Shown here: positions 22,851-33,636 of the stretch, piece by piece | Numbering within the stretch: the stretch's first letter is position 1 | Layout of the letters: every line of letters starts with the position of its first letter | Assembly (NCBI GenBank): GCA_030760725.1 | Contig: JASWHV010000018.1 | Location: 17,888,273-17,952,272, forward strand | DNA from: Neostapfia colusana | Taxonomy: Eukaryota; Streptophyta; Magnoliopsida; Poales; Poaceae | Length of the DNA stretch: 64,000 nucleotides | Direction of reading: 5' to 3' | Position numbers and translations under genes: made by a program | Notes under the pieces: generated by a model | The model's database searches: none | Told to the model about the DNA's origin: nothing | The model's input: the letters and a program-made list of their open reading frames with translations, nothing else

Positions 22851-24450
22851 AGAGTTTGAATCAAACAACTTGTACAGTGTGACTCTTGTGTAAGATTACA
22901 ATAATTGTTATGTAGGGTGCATTTTATGGATGTAAAAACGAGTAGAGACGTACACCCTAGTCATAAAATTACCGTAAAATAAAATAATGTAGCATATAAA
23001 TTAAACAAAGAATTTAGTCTTAGCATGTCTCTGAAAAATAAAATATATTCTTTATGAATTTGTAAAATGAATATAATGTTCTTGTTGACACCATAATCTT
23101 CTAAAAATGTTTCATCATGTCCTTGACCTTTATTTTCCTGCATCCATATTTAATAATTTGATATTCTACATCATTATGTAAGATAAAAAATTTAAAAGAA
23201 CAACAATATGAATATTTTTGGAAAATAGTTAATTCATGTGAATAATTATGAATTCATCATATTTACATAAATAGATGAATCATTCTATTTATAGAGACTA
23301 GTTTAGTTGGATTAGTTATACCTTTTCCAAAATACGTCCATTAGACATTCTTAGAAAGGAAAATTGAGTCACCATTTTATTAATACACCATTTTAATAAC
23401 TATCTGAGTCAATATTTTTAGAAAAAATAGAAAATAACTCTTTCTATGATTTTTAAAACAATCTTATAAGCAAATGTTGACTATTCATATTGGTAAAACA
23501 AATTTATAAACAAAAGTTTTTGGTTGAATAAAAATGATGAAAAGTTGATCCAACACTTTTAGAAAATAGTCATTAAAATAACTATAAGTAAGCATCAACA
23601 CTATGAGTAAGAGTGTTGAGTCAAAGAAAAAACAATGTTTACTCAAAGGATTGATTTCACTAAATGACCTTTGAAGAAATACCGCCAATAGCATGTAGAA
23701 TAAGAGACCAAGTAGGAATGTAGGCTCAACAAAATAAGTTGTTTGTTTAATAATTAAAAAGGAGTTTCAAAGCTTAATAATCACAGTGATATTTTTGAAA
23801 AAGTAGAAAAACATTAATTAGAAAATTCCGAAGTTTCCATTCATCATTAAATGAAATTGGACTCATATTCTATTAAAATATCAAACGAAGTTCTTCCAGA
23901 TATTCCTATAACATGAGTCAATATTTTGTTCAAATAAATTGAATCAACTTTGCTATAAATAAGTTAAGCAAGCTTTATTGATAAGTTAAATAGCAACTCT
24001 AGTCAATAAAAACAATGTTAAATAAATTTCAAAGAAGGTTTGAATTAACACAAATATTGACTTAGCTCAGTAAATAGGAATATATAGGCTGGCCCACTGG
24101 GGATTGTGGAGGCAGGACCAGGAGGTGAGAAAATATTCTTTCTATTTTTTATGCTATTGACTTTTAAAAGTGATATCTTTACCCGTTGATATTTAGAATC
24201 TTTAGAGATAGAAGGTCTCTCCCCCATGGGTTGTAACAGTCCGTGTGAGAAAATGTGTGGTGTCCGTGACAAACTTTGTGTCACAATTTAAATTCTATAT
24301 GTTTTGAGTTATGAATCGTCTCAGATGTGTCCTTTATAGTAATGCAGTGTCCGATTACGAACTATTGTTTCCAGTGAGATAAACCGTCTTTATTTGATAG
24401 TGCAGCCTTGCTAACGAACTCCCCACCAAGTTCAGTGTTGTCCCCTGGCC
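22851..24450. other. AT-rich stretch without recognisable gene
   Basis: About 1.6 kb of AT-rich sequence with scattered stops in all frames. It may continue the copia fossil or be old intergenic DNA. The part near 24200-24770 is the upstream region of the SPT20-like gene. Confidence 0.5.
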
Positions 24451-24772
24451 TTTGCCCTTTGCTGCCATCCATCCGGTCATCCGCCTTGCTTGATTGAAAG
24501 CCTGTGAACCCTAAATCCCAAACCCCAGTTGTACCCAGCTGTACGGGCTTGCCGGCGAGTATTTATTAAGTCGGCAGTTGATAAATTTTCCTGGATGTTT
24601 AAGCACTCGAAATCTGAGGCATTTCTCAATTCTTTCCTCTTTTCTCTTGGGATTGCTTTCCTTGCATTGCCCAGCCCGCCACTCCCGCCCACTCCCCTCT
24701 ATTCGCTCTCTCTCTCTCCCCCCCCAAACGACGCGAACGCAAAACCCTACCCCCACCGCCGCTGCGTGCGCG

Positions 24773-24915
24773 ATGGTCATCTCCTTCAGGCTCTCCGGCC
24801 GCCGGCGTCGCTACCATCCACCTCCGCCACCACCCACATGCGCCTATGCCGCCGCCGCTCCTCATGCCGCGGCGTCGCTTGAGGGGCCGCCCCCGCCTCC
24901 TCGTCCGCCTGGGAG

Positions 24916-24947
<32 letters not shown>

Positions 24948-26895
24948 CACGACCGCCGCTATCCACGATACGATGATCCTCGCGTCGATGGTGTTCTCGT
25001 GTTAATCAGAACTCCACCTGCATTACCGATAGGAATTGCATGGTTTAATTGCATTTTTTATTCATTAAGGCTGCTGTTTCGCGGATCGATTGTGGGAACG
25101 CTGCTCCATTGGACTTGCCTGAGAGAGATGATGTTGATCCTGTTGATCAAGGTGAGGTCACGATGGTCTTGCACCATTTCCTTGCCCGTATATGTGAGAC
25201 CTTTTGTTAATTGTTCCTAGCTGCCAATTTCATTGCACACACGCTGTTGTTTGGCTGCAGATCTTGAGCCTTCCTTTGCATTGAACCTCTTCCTCGACGG
25301 ATATTCAATCGGAGAGCCGGACAAGGTCTGTATGTGAATTCAGACTGTCTATTTGCAACGTGCAATTACCAAGATCTCTTTCTCTGTACAGGGAATGCTT
25401 ACTTATCTGATTGGCGATGATCCAAAGAAGCGGCCGTATAGCAGGGCATCAAAAGCACTATTTTCTGTAAGTATTGGGGTTTTGACCCCCTCTTTCAGCA
25501 GTGGCGATTCGATCACAACCATTGTGATTTTTATTTCTCTGATGGTATTTTTTGTTGAACCAAATTTACTAGCTCCGGCGGCCCTTTCCATTTTCAGCTA
25601 ATCAAAATTTTCACAATCCTGCAAAATAATTTAATCGAATGTTGTGCTCATGTTTCTATCACACCTTTAGATAGTGTACATGTGGGGTTTTTAATTCTGC
25701 TATAATATATTCTTATAGGATATTGAGTATGGCTGCTTGCCTCCAGAAGTTTTACATGATGTCCGTTGCAAATTCCTAAATGGATCTACTGTGTGTGAGG
25801 TTGTTTGAGATCATATCCCAGTTTTGCAACTTCAGTATATGCTGTATTTCTGCTCAGGTGTTTGTACAATACCTAGGTACGAGACTACCGCTTTCTCTCA
25901 AATGGTGGTGACTATTCAGGAGATGACTTTCCAAAAGTGAATAGAGTTTCTCTTAGATTGGGCACAGGGTGTGTTGTGAAATATCTATCCTCTATTTTGG
26001 ATGCTTCATGGGCATACCATGATCAACTGGTGAGAACTTACGTTAACCTGCAATAGACAAGGTTATATATGTGCCATCCACTATGTCCAAGTCCAACAGT
26101 CTGTCTCAATGTTTCACTCTTGCATTTTTCAGATTGTCGAGTCTGTTATCCTTAATGCCTTGCACCCAAGACTTAATTTGGACCCTACACCACGCCTTGA
26201 AATTCTTTGCAGTTCTAAGAAGGTACTGCTGTTTTTGTTGTTTCTGGATTCTTCTCGATTTCTTGTTCATTTCAGGAAAACACCATAATTTGCTCTTCTA
26301 CTTTTTCACTGAACCCTATCCAAAATAGATTGACCTAGGTCTTGACAAGGGAACACAACATGCAAAAGATGAATCTCTCTATATTTCTGCCGACTCTCAT
26401 GGAAACTGCAAATCAGTTGAATTCGATGTCTGCAAAACTAGTAATGTATATTTTGAGGATGAAGCTCTAGAGGGCATGCAAAGTGGAAAGTTGAACAGCG
26501 TATCGGTGAACTGTCCATCCATGACCCTTATTGACAATGCTAAAACACCTGCAGAATCTGATCCCAACGATACTATCCGATCTTCTTATACCCTTGCAAA
26601 CACTTCTATCTCGTCTGACATCAAGGAAAGTGCATCAAGTATTGCTTCTAAGCATCTAGTTCAGTGTAATGAACTACAGGCACAGGTAGCGGCATTACAG
26701 GTGGATAGTAAAAATATACAGTCCCAAATTGTGACAGTTATTTCACAGAAGAGAAAGAAGTCTTCAAATCTTGTGCAAGAAAGGCATGAATCCAAAAAGT
26801 GCTGTTCTCCAAACAAAACTGCAATTTTGGACTCCCAACATTCTAAAGGCATTGAAAAGTCAAGTGGGACCTCAGATAAAGAAAGGCTTGCGTAG
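24773..26895 (+). CDS. SPT20-like gene, conserved N-terminal part (exons 1-8)
   Basis: Encodes the SPT20 domain found in plant homologues of the SAGA co-activator subunit Spt20; nuclear, linking transcription factors to SAGA. Proposed exons: 24773-24915, 25070-25151, 25261-25325, 25392-25466, 25719-25799, 25877-26029, 26133-26222 and 26329 onward. Exons 2-8 have GT-AG borders and join in frame. Diagnostic segments: MVISFRLSGRR at the start, LEPSFALNLFLDGYSIG (exon 3), GCLPPEVLHDVRCKFLNG (exon 5), VCEVRDYR across exons 5/6, and LNALHPRLNLDPTPRLEIL (exon 7). The exon 1 to 2 junction does not fit: the donor at 24916 leaves the wrong phase, so exon 1 may be misdrawn or shifted. In exon 8 the frame meets TAG at 26893-26895, giving about 415 residues, whereas plant SPT20 proteins are much longer. 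It could be a truncated functional protein or a pseudogene. The gene symbol is left blank because orthology is not tested. Confidence 0.78.
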
Positions 26896-27026
26896 GGATC
26901 TCAAAAGGTTATGGTTATGGCAGATCAGATAATAGGTGGCAAGGACATGAAAGTAAAGCTGAAAAAGCCCTTTTCAGTCCAGCACCCAATCGATCCATAC
27001 ATTGACACAATCCCTGGAAAGGTAAG

Positions 27027-28368
27027 TGTCGGTACCCTCAATACCGGGTACCCCCGCGTACAGGGTAAAACCGCCTAAGGACCTCGCCCCCTCCGCAGGG
27101 GCAAGCTCCGAAGGCACCACGTGTCCGGCAGGGCCGGAGTTCTCCTCTCCTCAGAGGATAGCTCCGGGCCTGCCACGTGGCCCAGAAGGCCGGACCTCGC
27201 CCCCTCTGCCGGGGCGAGCTCCGAAGGAGCCACGTGTCCAGTAGGGCCGGAGCTTCCCTCCCCTCGGAGAATAGCTCTGGGCCTGCCACGTGGCCCAGAA
27301 GGCCGGACCTCGCCCTATCCGCCGGGGCGAGCTCCGAAGGAGCCACGTGTCCAGTAGGGCCGGAGCTTCCCTCCCCTCGGAGGATAGCTCCGGGCCTGCC
27401 ACGTGGCCCAGAAGGCCGGACCTCGCCCCATCCGCCGGGGCAAGCTCCAAAGGAGCCACGTGTCCAGTAGGGCCAGAGCTTCCCTCCCCTCGGAGGATAG
27501 CTCCGGGCCTGCCACGTGGCCTAGAAGGTCGGACCTCGCCCCCTCCGCGGGAGTGAGCTCCAAAGGCTCCACGTGTCCGGCGGGGCCAGAGCTCCTCATC
27601 TCCTCAGAGGAGAGCTCCGGGCCCGACACGTGGCCAGCAGAGCAGCGCTGTCCACCCAGTGCGGTAGGCAGCAGGAGTAAAGGCGCGCCATGCCTTTACC
27701 GTACAAGGCATTCACGACCCGCGCCTTCCCAAGACGCCGAGGCGCAGCGCGCGCCAGGCAGGCGCCACTGTGACCAGTCACAGTCAAGACAGGCACACAG
27801 TGTCAGAAGCTGCAGTCCATTGAAGGCAGCGACAAGACACGGACAAGACATGCCCTACCGTCCCTGCCATCACCAACGGCTGCACGCTACACCTAGCCTG
27901 CAGCATGGACAGGGTGGCAGGACGAGGACCTCGACGCCAGCGCCAAGACATAGAAGCTGGTAGGAAATCACCCCGGGACCATCTGTCGGGTCCCCGGGGC
28001 CCACCTTGTAAGCCACCCAAGCCTTGGACTATAAAAGGCTCGGGTAGGCAACGTTAGCGGGGGTTCGCACTCCGACCATTCACACCCTTGGGTTCGAACT
28101 CGGTGGACTCGCACCCTAGACATCACTCACTCTCAAGCTTAGGACTCCGGTTCTGAGCAGCAAGCAATACAGCGAGCACCTCTGCTCGCCGTGGACGTAG
28201 GGTTTTACACTCCGGCGGCCCGAACCACGTAAAACTCGTCGTGTCAAGCTTCTCCCTCACTCGTCCCTAACGCTTAAGCTCTCCGCAAGCGACTAGCCCC
28301 TCCGAAAAAGAACCTCCGCAGGCTGCCCAGAGCAAGTCCGGGGGAAGTGTCGACCACACACTTCGACA
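27027..28368 (+). repeat. Element D 5' LTR (1342 bp)
   Basis: From TGTCGGTACC to ACTTCGACA. About 27090-27640 holds 113 bp tandem units alternating GCCACGTGGC and CCACGTGTCC, some ten CACGTG cores in roughly 510 bp. TATAAAAG is at 28030-28037. Confidence 0.92.
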
Positions 28369-28370
28369 TT

Positions 28371-28384
28371 TGGCGCGTTAGGAA
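28371..28384 (+). other. Element D primer binding site
   Basis: TGGCGCGTTAGGAA, two bases after the LTR. It differs from TGGCGCGCCAGG of element H by two bases. Confidence 0.7.
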
Positions 28385-28424
28385 GGGGGCTTTTCCCTTG
28401 CGTGACGAGCTTTCACCGACGAAG

Positions 28425-28610
28425 ATGACGAAGCTTCTGTCAGCTGCAAGCTCTCCCAGGCCACGTTCATGACGAACGGAGACCAACGGGGACTACTTCT
28501 CGACACGCTCAGGACGGAGTGTGTCAGTGCAAGCTGGAGGCCAGCAGCCGACTCCGGCAGCGCCGACTCCAGCAAGACCAAGACAGGCGCTCCGACGCTA
28601 CCCCAGTAAG
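28425..28610 (+). pseudogene. Element D gag remnant
   Basis: The first 55-60 codons of a Tat gag, beginning MTKLLSAASSPRPRS and matching the start of the intact gag at 58103. It is broken by TGA near 28470 and by later shifts; the rest of gag is gone. Retention of just this 5' segment suggests it is kept as RNA signal rather than for coding. Confidence 0.7.
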
Positions 28611-29104
28611 TTCACCATGCTTACTTAGGTGTTTATTTAAATTACGCATTAATTTATATGATCACCTTCCCACGCTCTAGACAGTGTACATCCATTGTAC
28701 ACTCGGTTCCTCTTTCCTACTCTCACGCATAGTCGATATTTGCCATCCTGCCGAAGGCGGTAGTGCTTGGGGTACCTGCCAGAGGCCCGGGGGCCTTTTG
28801 GACCTCCCCCTGTAAGGGTACTGTAACGCCAGTTGGTCTCCTCCAGGAAAAAACCTACGCCAGACCGAGGGGTCAGGAGCCTTGCTTTGCCTGGTCCTGC
28901 ACCCAAAGCATGCGCACTCTGCCCCCCCAGCGCTACGGTCTGAGTACTAGGGGGTCGGATGGTTACACCCTGACTAGGGCTGGGGGCCAGACCTTCGGGA
29001 CCAAGTGCGGACCAAGTGCACTGGAGTACCCAAGCCCCGTATTCCGGCCCGGGACAGTAAGCCAAATGAGACTAAGAGACAGAAAAGGGAGGGCCCCTGA
29101 GAAG
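28611..29104 (+). other. Element D non-coding segment shared with element H
   Basis: Matches 54430-54920 of element H in order (TTTAAATTA..CATTAAT near 28637, ACCGAAGGCGG-type and CCAAAGCATGCGCA blocks). This is the post-pol untranslated region of the family joined directly to the gag remnant, so gag-pol was removed between them. No gene. Confidence 0.65.
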
Positions 29105-30125
29105 CGCCGGACCTCACCCACTCAGCAGGGGTGAGCTCCGAAGCTGGACCGTATGCCCTACACTGGGCTAAGGTTCGATGCCGGACGACACACCTATCGC
29201 AGGTGTGATCTCCGAAGCCGGTCGCCACCCCACAGGGGTGAACACCGAAGCCGGACCGTGTGCCCTACACTGGGCTAAGGTCCGATGCCGAACGACACAC
29301 CTATCGCAGGTGTGATCTCCGAAGCCGGTCGCCACCCCACAGGGGTGAACACCGAAGCCGGACCGTGTGCCCTACACTGGGCTAAGGTCCGATGCCGGAC
29401 GACACACCTATCGCAGGTGTGATCTCCGAAGCCGGTCGCCACCCCACAGGGGTGAACACCGAAGCCGGACCGTGTGCCCTACACTGGGCTAAGATCCGAT
29501 GCCGGACGACACACCTATCGCAGGTGTGATCTCTGAAGCCGGTCGCCAACCCACAGGGGTGAACACCGAAGCCGGACCGTGTGCCCTACACTGGGCTAAG
29601 GTCCGATGCCGGACGACACACCTATCGCAGGTGTGATCTCCGAAGCCGGTCGCCATCCCACAGGGGTGAACATCGAAGCCGGACCGTGTGCCCTACACTG
29701 GGCTAAGGTCTGATGCCGGACGACACACCTATCGCAGGTGTGATCTCCGAAGCCCGTCGCCACCCCACAGGGGTGAACACCGAAGCCGGACCGTGTGCCC
29801 TACACTGGGCTAAGGTTCGATGCCGGACGACAAACCTATCACAGGTGTGATCTCCGAAGCCGGTCGCCACCCCACAGGGGTGAACACCGAAGTCGGACCG
29901 TGTGCCCTACACTGGGCTAAGGTCCGATGCCAGACGACACACCTATCGCAGGTGTGATCTCCGAAGCCGGTCGCCACCCCACAGGGGTGAACACCGAAGC
30001 TGGACCGTGTGCCCTACACTGGGCTAAGGTCCGATGCCGGATGACACACCTATCGCAGGTGTGATCTCCGAAGCCGGTCGCCACCCCACAGGGGTGAACA
30101 TCGAAGTCGGACCTTGCGCCCTACA
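29105..30125 (+). repeat. Tandem array 1: 107 bp units in element D
   Basis: Nine to ten head-to-tail copies. The motif TGCCCTACACTGGGCTA recurs every 107 bp (29154, 29261, 29368, 29475, 29582, 29689, 29796, 29903, 30010). Units differ by a few bases and contain inverted pieces such as ACACCTATCGCAGGTGTGA. Confidence 0.93.
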
Positions 30126-30139
30126 ATGGGCTGAGCTAT

Positions 30140-31745
30140 GAAGACGCACATCACCCTTCCACAGGGGCGAGCCCTGATGCCGGACCTCACACCCTTCGTG
30201 GGCCTGACCTCCGATGACTTCCGGACCTCCGCCCCCACAGCTGGGTTGAGCTCCGATGCCAGCCCTCGCCCTCCTTTCATCGGCGAGCCCTGATGCCGGA
30301 CCTCACGCCCTTCGTGGGCCTGAGCTCCGATGACTTCCGGACCTCCGCCCCCACAGCTGGGCCGAGCTCTGATGCCAGCCCTCGCCCTCCTTTCAGAGGC
30401 GAGCCCTGATGCCGGACCTCACGCCCTTCGTGGGCCTGAGCTCCGATGACTTCCGGACCTCTGCCCCCACAGCTGGGCCGAGCTCCGATGCCAGCCCTCG
30501 CCCTCCTTTAGAGGCGAGCACTGATGCCGGACCTCACGCCCTTCGTGGGCCTGAGCTCCGATGACTTCCGGACCTCCGGCCCCACAGCTGGGTCGAGCTC
30601 CGATGCCAGCCCTCGCCCTCCTTTCAGAGGCGAGCCCTGATGCCGGACCTCACGCCCTTCGTGGGCCTGAGCTCCGATAACTTCCGGACCTCCGCCCCCA
30701 CAGCTGGGCTGAGCTCCGATGCCAGCCCTCGCCCTCCTTTCAGAGGCGAGCCCTGATGCCGGACCTCACGCCCTTCGTGGGCCTGAGCTCCGATGACTTC
30801 CGAACCTCCGCCCCCACAGCTGGGCTGAGCTCCGATGCCAGCCCTCGCCCTCCTTTCAGAGGCGAGCCCTGATGCCGGACCTCACGCCCTTCGTGGGCCT
30901 GAGCTCCGATGACTTCCGGACCTCCGCCCCCACAGCTGGCCGAGCTCCGATGCCAGCCCTCGCCCTCCTTTTAGAGGCGAGCCCTGATGCCGGACCTCAA
31001 GCCCTTCGTGGGCCTGAGCTCCGATGACTTCCGGACCTCCGCCCCCACAGCTGGGCCGAGCTCCGATGCCAGCCCTCGCCCTCCTTTCAGAGGCGAGCCC
31101 TGATGCCGAACCTCACGCCCTTCGTGGGCCTGAGCTTCGATGACTTCCGGACCTCCGTCCCCACAGCTGGGCCGAGCTCCGATGCCAGCCCTCGCCCTAC
31201 TTTCGGAGGCGAGCCCTGATGCCGGACCTCACGCCCTTCGTGGGCCTGAGCTCCGATGACTTCCGGACCTCCGCCCCCACAGCTGGGCCGAGCTCCGATG
31301 CCAGCCCTCGCCCTCCTTTCAGAGGCGAGCCCTGATGCCAGACCTCACGCCCTTCGTGGGCCTGAGCTCCGATGACTTCCGGACCTCCGCCCCCACAGCT
31401 GGGCCGAGCTCCGATGCCAGCCCTCGCCCTCCTTTCAGAGGCGAGCCCTGATGCCGGACCTCACGCCCTTCGTGGGCCTGAGCTCCGATGACTTCCGGAC
31501 CTCCGCCCCCACAGCTGGGCCGAGCTCTGATGCCAGCCCTCACCCTCCTTTCAGAGGCGAGCCCTGATGCCGGACCTCACGCCCTTCGTGGGCTTGAGCT
31601 CCGATGACTTCCAGACCTCCGCCCCCACAGCTGGGCCGAGCTCCGATGCCAGCTCTCGCCCTCCTTTCAGAGGCGAGCCCTGATGACCGGACTTCACGCC
31701 CTTTGTGGGCCTAAGCTCCGATGACTTCCGGATCTCCGCCCCCTG
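30140..31745 (+). repeat. Tandem array 2: 116 bp units in element D
   Basis: About 14 head-to-tail copies. GAGCCCTGATGCCGG recurs at about 115-117 bp spacing from 30169. Each unit holds three CCGGACCTC/GAGCTCCGATG-type sub-blocks that resemble pieces of the LTR U3 repeats. The long reading frames here are by-products of the repeat. Confidence 0.93.
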
Positions 31746-31911
31746 GCAGGGCTGAGCTCCAATGCCAGGGTTCACCCTCTCCTCAGAAGCTGAACTCCGA
31801 AGCCGTCGAGACCCTATCAGCACAGGGAATACTCAAGACAAGGAAGTGCGCGGAAAGAAGAAGGCCCCACCCCGGGATCGATACCTCCCCCGTGGTGGGC
31901 CCGGGGGCCAC
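31746..31911 (+). other. Element D internal 3' end with polypurine-like tract
   Basis: Tail after the arrays, ending GGGCCCGGGGGCCAC immediately before the 3' LTR, as in elements H and J. Confidence 0.7.
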
Positions 31912-33215
31912 TGTCGGTACCCTCAATACCGGGTACCCCCGCGCACAGGGTAAAACCGCCTAAGGACCTCGCCCCCTCCGCAGGGGCAAGCTCCGAAGGC
32001 ACCACGTGTCCGGCAGGGCCGGAGCTCTCCTCTCCTTAGAGGATAGCTTCGGGCCTGCCACGTGGTCTAGAAGGCCGGACCTCGCCCCCTCCGCCGGGGC
32101 GAGCTCCGAAGGAGCCACATGTCTAGTAGGGCCGGAGCTTCCCTCCCCTCGGAGGATAGCTCCGGGCCTGCCACGTGGCCCAGAAGGCCGGACCTCGCTC
32201 CATCCGCCGGGGCGAGCTCCGAAGGAGCCACGTGTCTAGTAGGGCCGGAGCTTCCCTCCCCTCGGAGGATAGCTTCGGGCCTGCCACGTGGCCCAGAAGG
32301 CCGGACCTCACCCCATCCGCCGGGGCGAGCTCCAAAGGAGCCATGTGTCCAGTAGGGCCGGAGCTTCCCTCCCCTCGGAGGATAGCTCCGGGCCTGCCAC
32401 GTGGCCTAGAAGGTCGGACCTCGCCCCCTCCGCGGGGGTGAGCTCCGAAGGCTCCACGTGTCCGGCGGCCCGACACGTGGCCAGCAGAGCAGCGCTGTCC
32501 ACCCAGTGCGGTAGGCAGCAGGAGTAAAGGCGCGCCATGCCTTTACCGTACAAGGCATTCACGACCCGCGCCTTCCCAAGACGCCGAGGCGCAGCGCGCG
32601 CCAGGCAGGCGCCACTGTGACCAGTCACAGTCAAGACAGGCACACAGTGTCAGAAGCTGCAGTCCATTGAAGGCAGCGACAAGACACGGACAAGACATGC
32701 CCTACCGTCCCTGCCATCACCAACGGCTGCACGCTACACCTAGCCTACAGCATGGACAGGGTGGCAGGACAAGGACCTCGACGCCAGCGCCAAGACATAG
32801 AAGCTGGTAGGAAATCACCCCGGGACCACCTGTCGGGTCCCCGGGGCCCACCTTGTAAACCGCCTAAGCCTTGGACTATAAAAGGCTCGGGTAGGCAACG
32901 TTAGCGGGGGTTCGCACTCCGGCCATTCGTACCCTTGGGTTCGAACTCGGTGGACTCGCACCCTAGACATCACTCACCCTCAAGCTCAGGACTCCGGTTC
33001 TGAGCAGCAAGCAATACAGCGAGCACCTCTGCTCGCCGTGGACGTAGGGTTTTACGCTCCGGCGGCCTGAACCACGTAAAACTCGCCGTGTCAAGCTTCT
33101 CCCTCACTCGTCCCTAACGCTTAAGCTCTCCGCAAGCGACTAGCCCCTCCGAAAAAGAAACTCCGCGGGCTGCCCAGAGTAGGTCCGGGGGAAGTGTTGA
33201 CCACACACTTCGACA
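31912..33215 (+). repeat. Element D 3' LTR (1304 bp)
   Basis: Near-identical copy of 27027-28368 lacking 38 bp around 32468. TATAAAAG lies near 32876-32883. Confidence 0.92.
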
Positions 33216-33449
33216 GTAAGCTTATTCAATGAAGGTTCAAAGAAGGATGTGAGGCCCGAGTTATCAACCTGCCAAATTCTGCTCCTGAAGATCTGAAAGA
33301 GAGAACACCCTCTGTGACCTCAAGAGAGGCAGCTTTTAAACCTCCTATGGATAAGGCTGGTACAGAGCCCAAACATACTGCTTCAAAGGAAAAGGTCTTA
33401 GGAATTTCAACTACTTCATTGAAACAAGAACTTAAGTTCAGAAGTAAAA

Positions 33450-33636
33450 AGAAAGAAAGGGCAGCCCGGTGCATGTAGCTCCCGCTTGCGCAGGGTCCGG
33501 GGAAGGGTCCGACCCATTTGGGTCTTTTGTACGCAGCCTTTCCCTGCATTTCTGCAAGAGGCTGTTTCCAGGACTCGAACCCGTGACCTCATGGTCACAA
33601 GGCAACAGCTTTACCGCTGCGCCAAGGCCCCCCTTC
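33450..33636 (-). mobile_element. Au-type SINE
   Basis: A 187 bp tRNA-derived SINE. On the minus strand it starts GGGGGGCCTTGGCGCAG, has a box A-like TGGCGCAGCGGTAAAG and a box B-like GGTTCGAGTCC, and ends GGGCTGCCC plus a T-rich tail, which I recognise as the plant Au SINE. It is flanked by the 17 bp duplication TAAGTTCAGAAGTAAAA (33433-33449 and 33637-33653). It sits in the coding-type sequence of the SPT20-like gene. Confidence 0.9.

Larger units (their letters stand above)
27027..33215 (+). mobile_element. Element D: non-autonomous Tat-type LTR retrotransposon with satellite-like arrays
   Basis: A 6189 bp insertion in the SPT20-like gene, bordered by target duplication GTAAG (27022-27026 and 33216-33220). 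It has a 5' LTR (27027-28368), primer site, a short gag remnant, about 480 bp shared with element H, two tandem arrays (107 bp and 116 bp units), a polypurine-like end and a 3' LTR (31912-33215). No protease, RT, RNase H or integrase is present. Its LTR ends, TATA block and primer site match those of elements C, H and I, so a pol-bearing Tat relative probably mobilised it, as RIRE2 is thought to mobilise Dasheng in rice. The LTRs are nearly identical apart from a 38 bp gap in the 3' copy, so it is fairly young. Confidence 0.88.

Noticed and set aside
27026..27963. Overlapping open frames on both strands in the D LTR (and similar frames at 20826-21293, 32006-32643, 44331-44879, 50638-51363 and 56805-57530)
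   Set aside because: They arise from GC-rich tandem LTR units with few stop codons and change with unit number; no domain or codon signal.
29105..31745. Regular repeats that could look like a CRISPR array
   Set aside because: Units are contiguous 107 and 116 bp tandem copies without unique spacers, in a eukaryotic retroelement.
33560..33636. tRNA-like sequence with box A and box B
   Set aside because: It is the head of an Au SINE with a target duplication, not a functional tRNA gene; no acceptor stem pairing was found.
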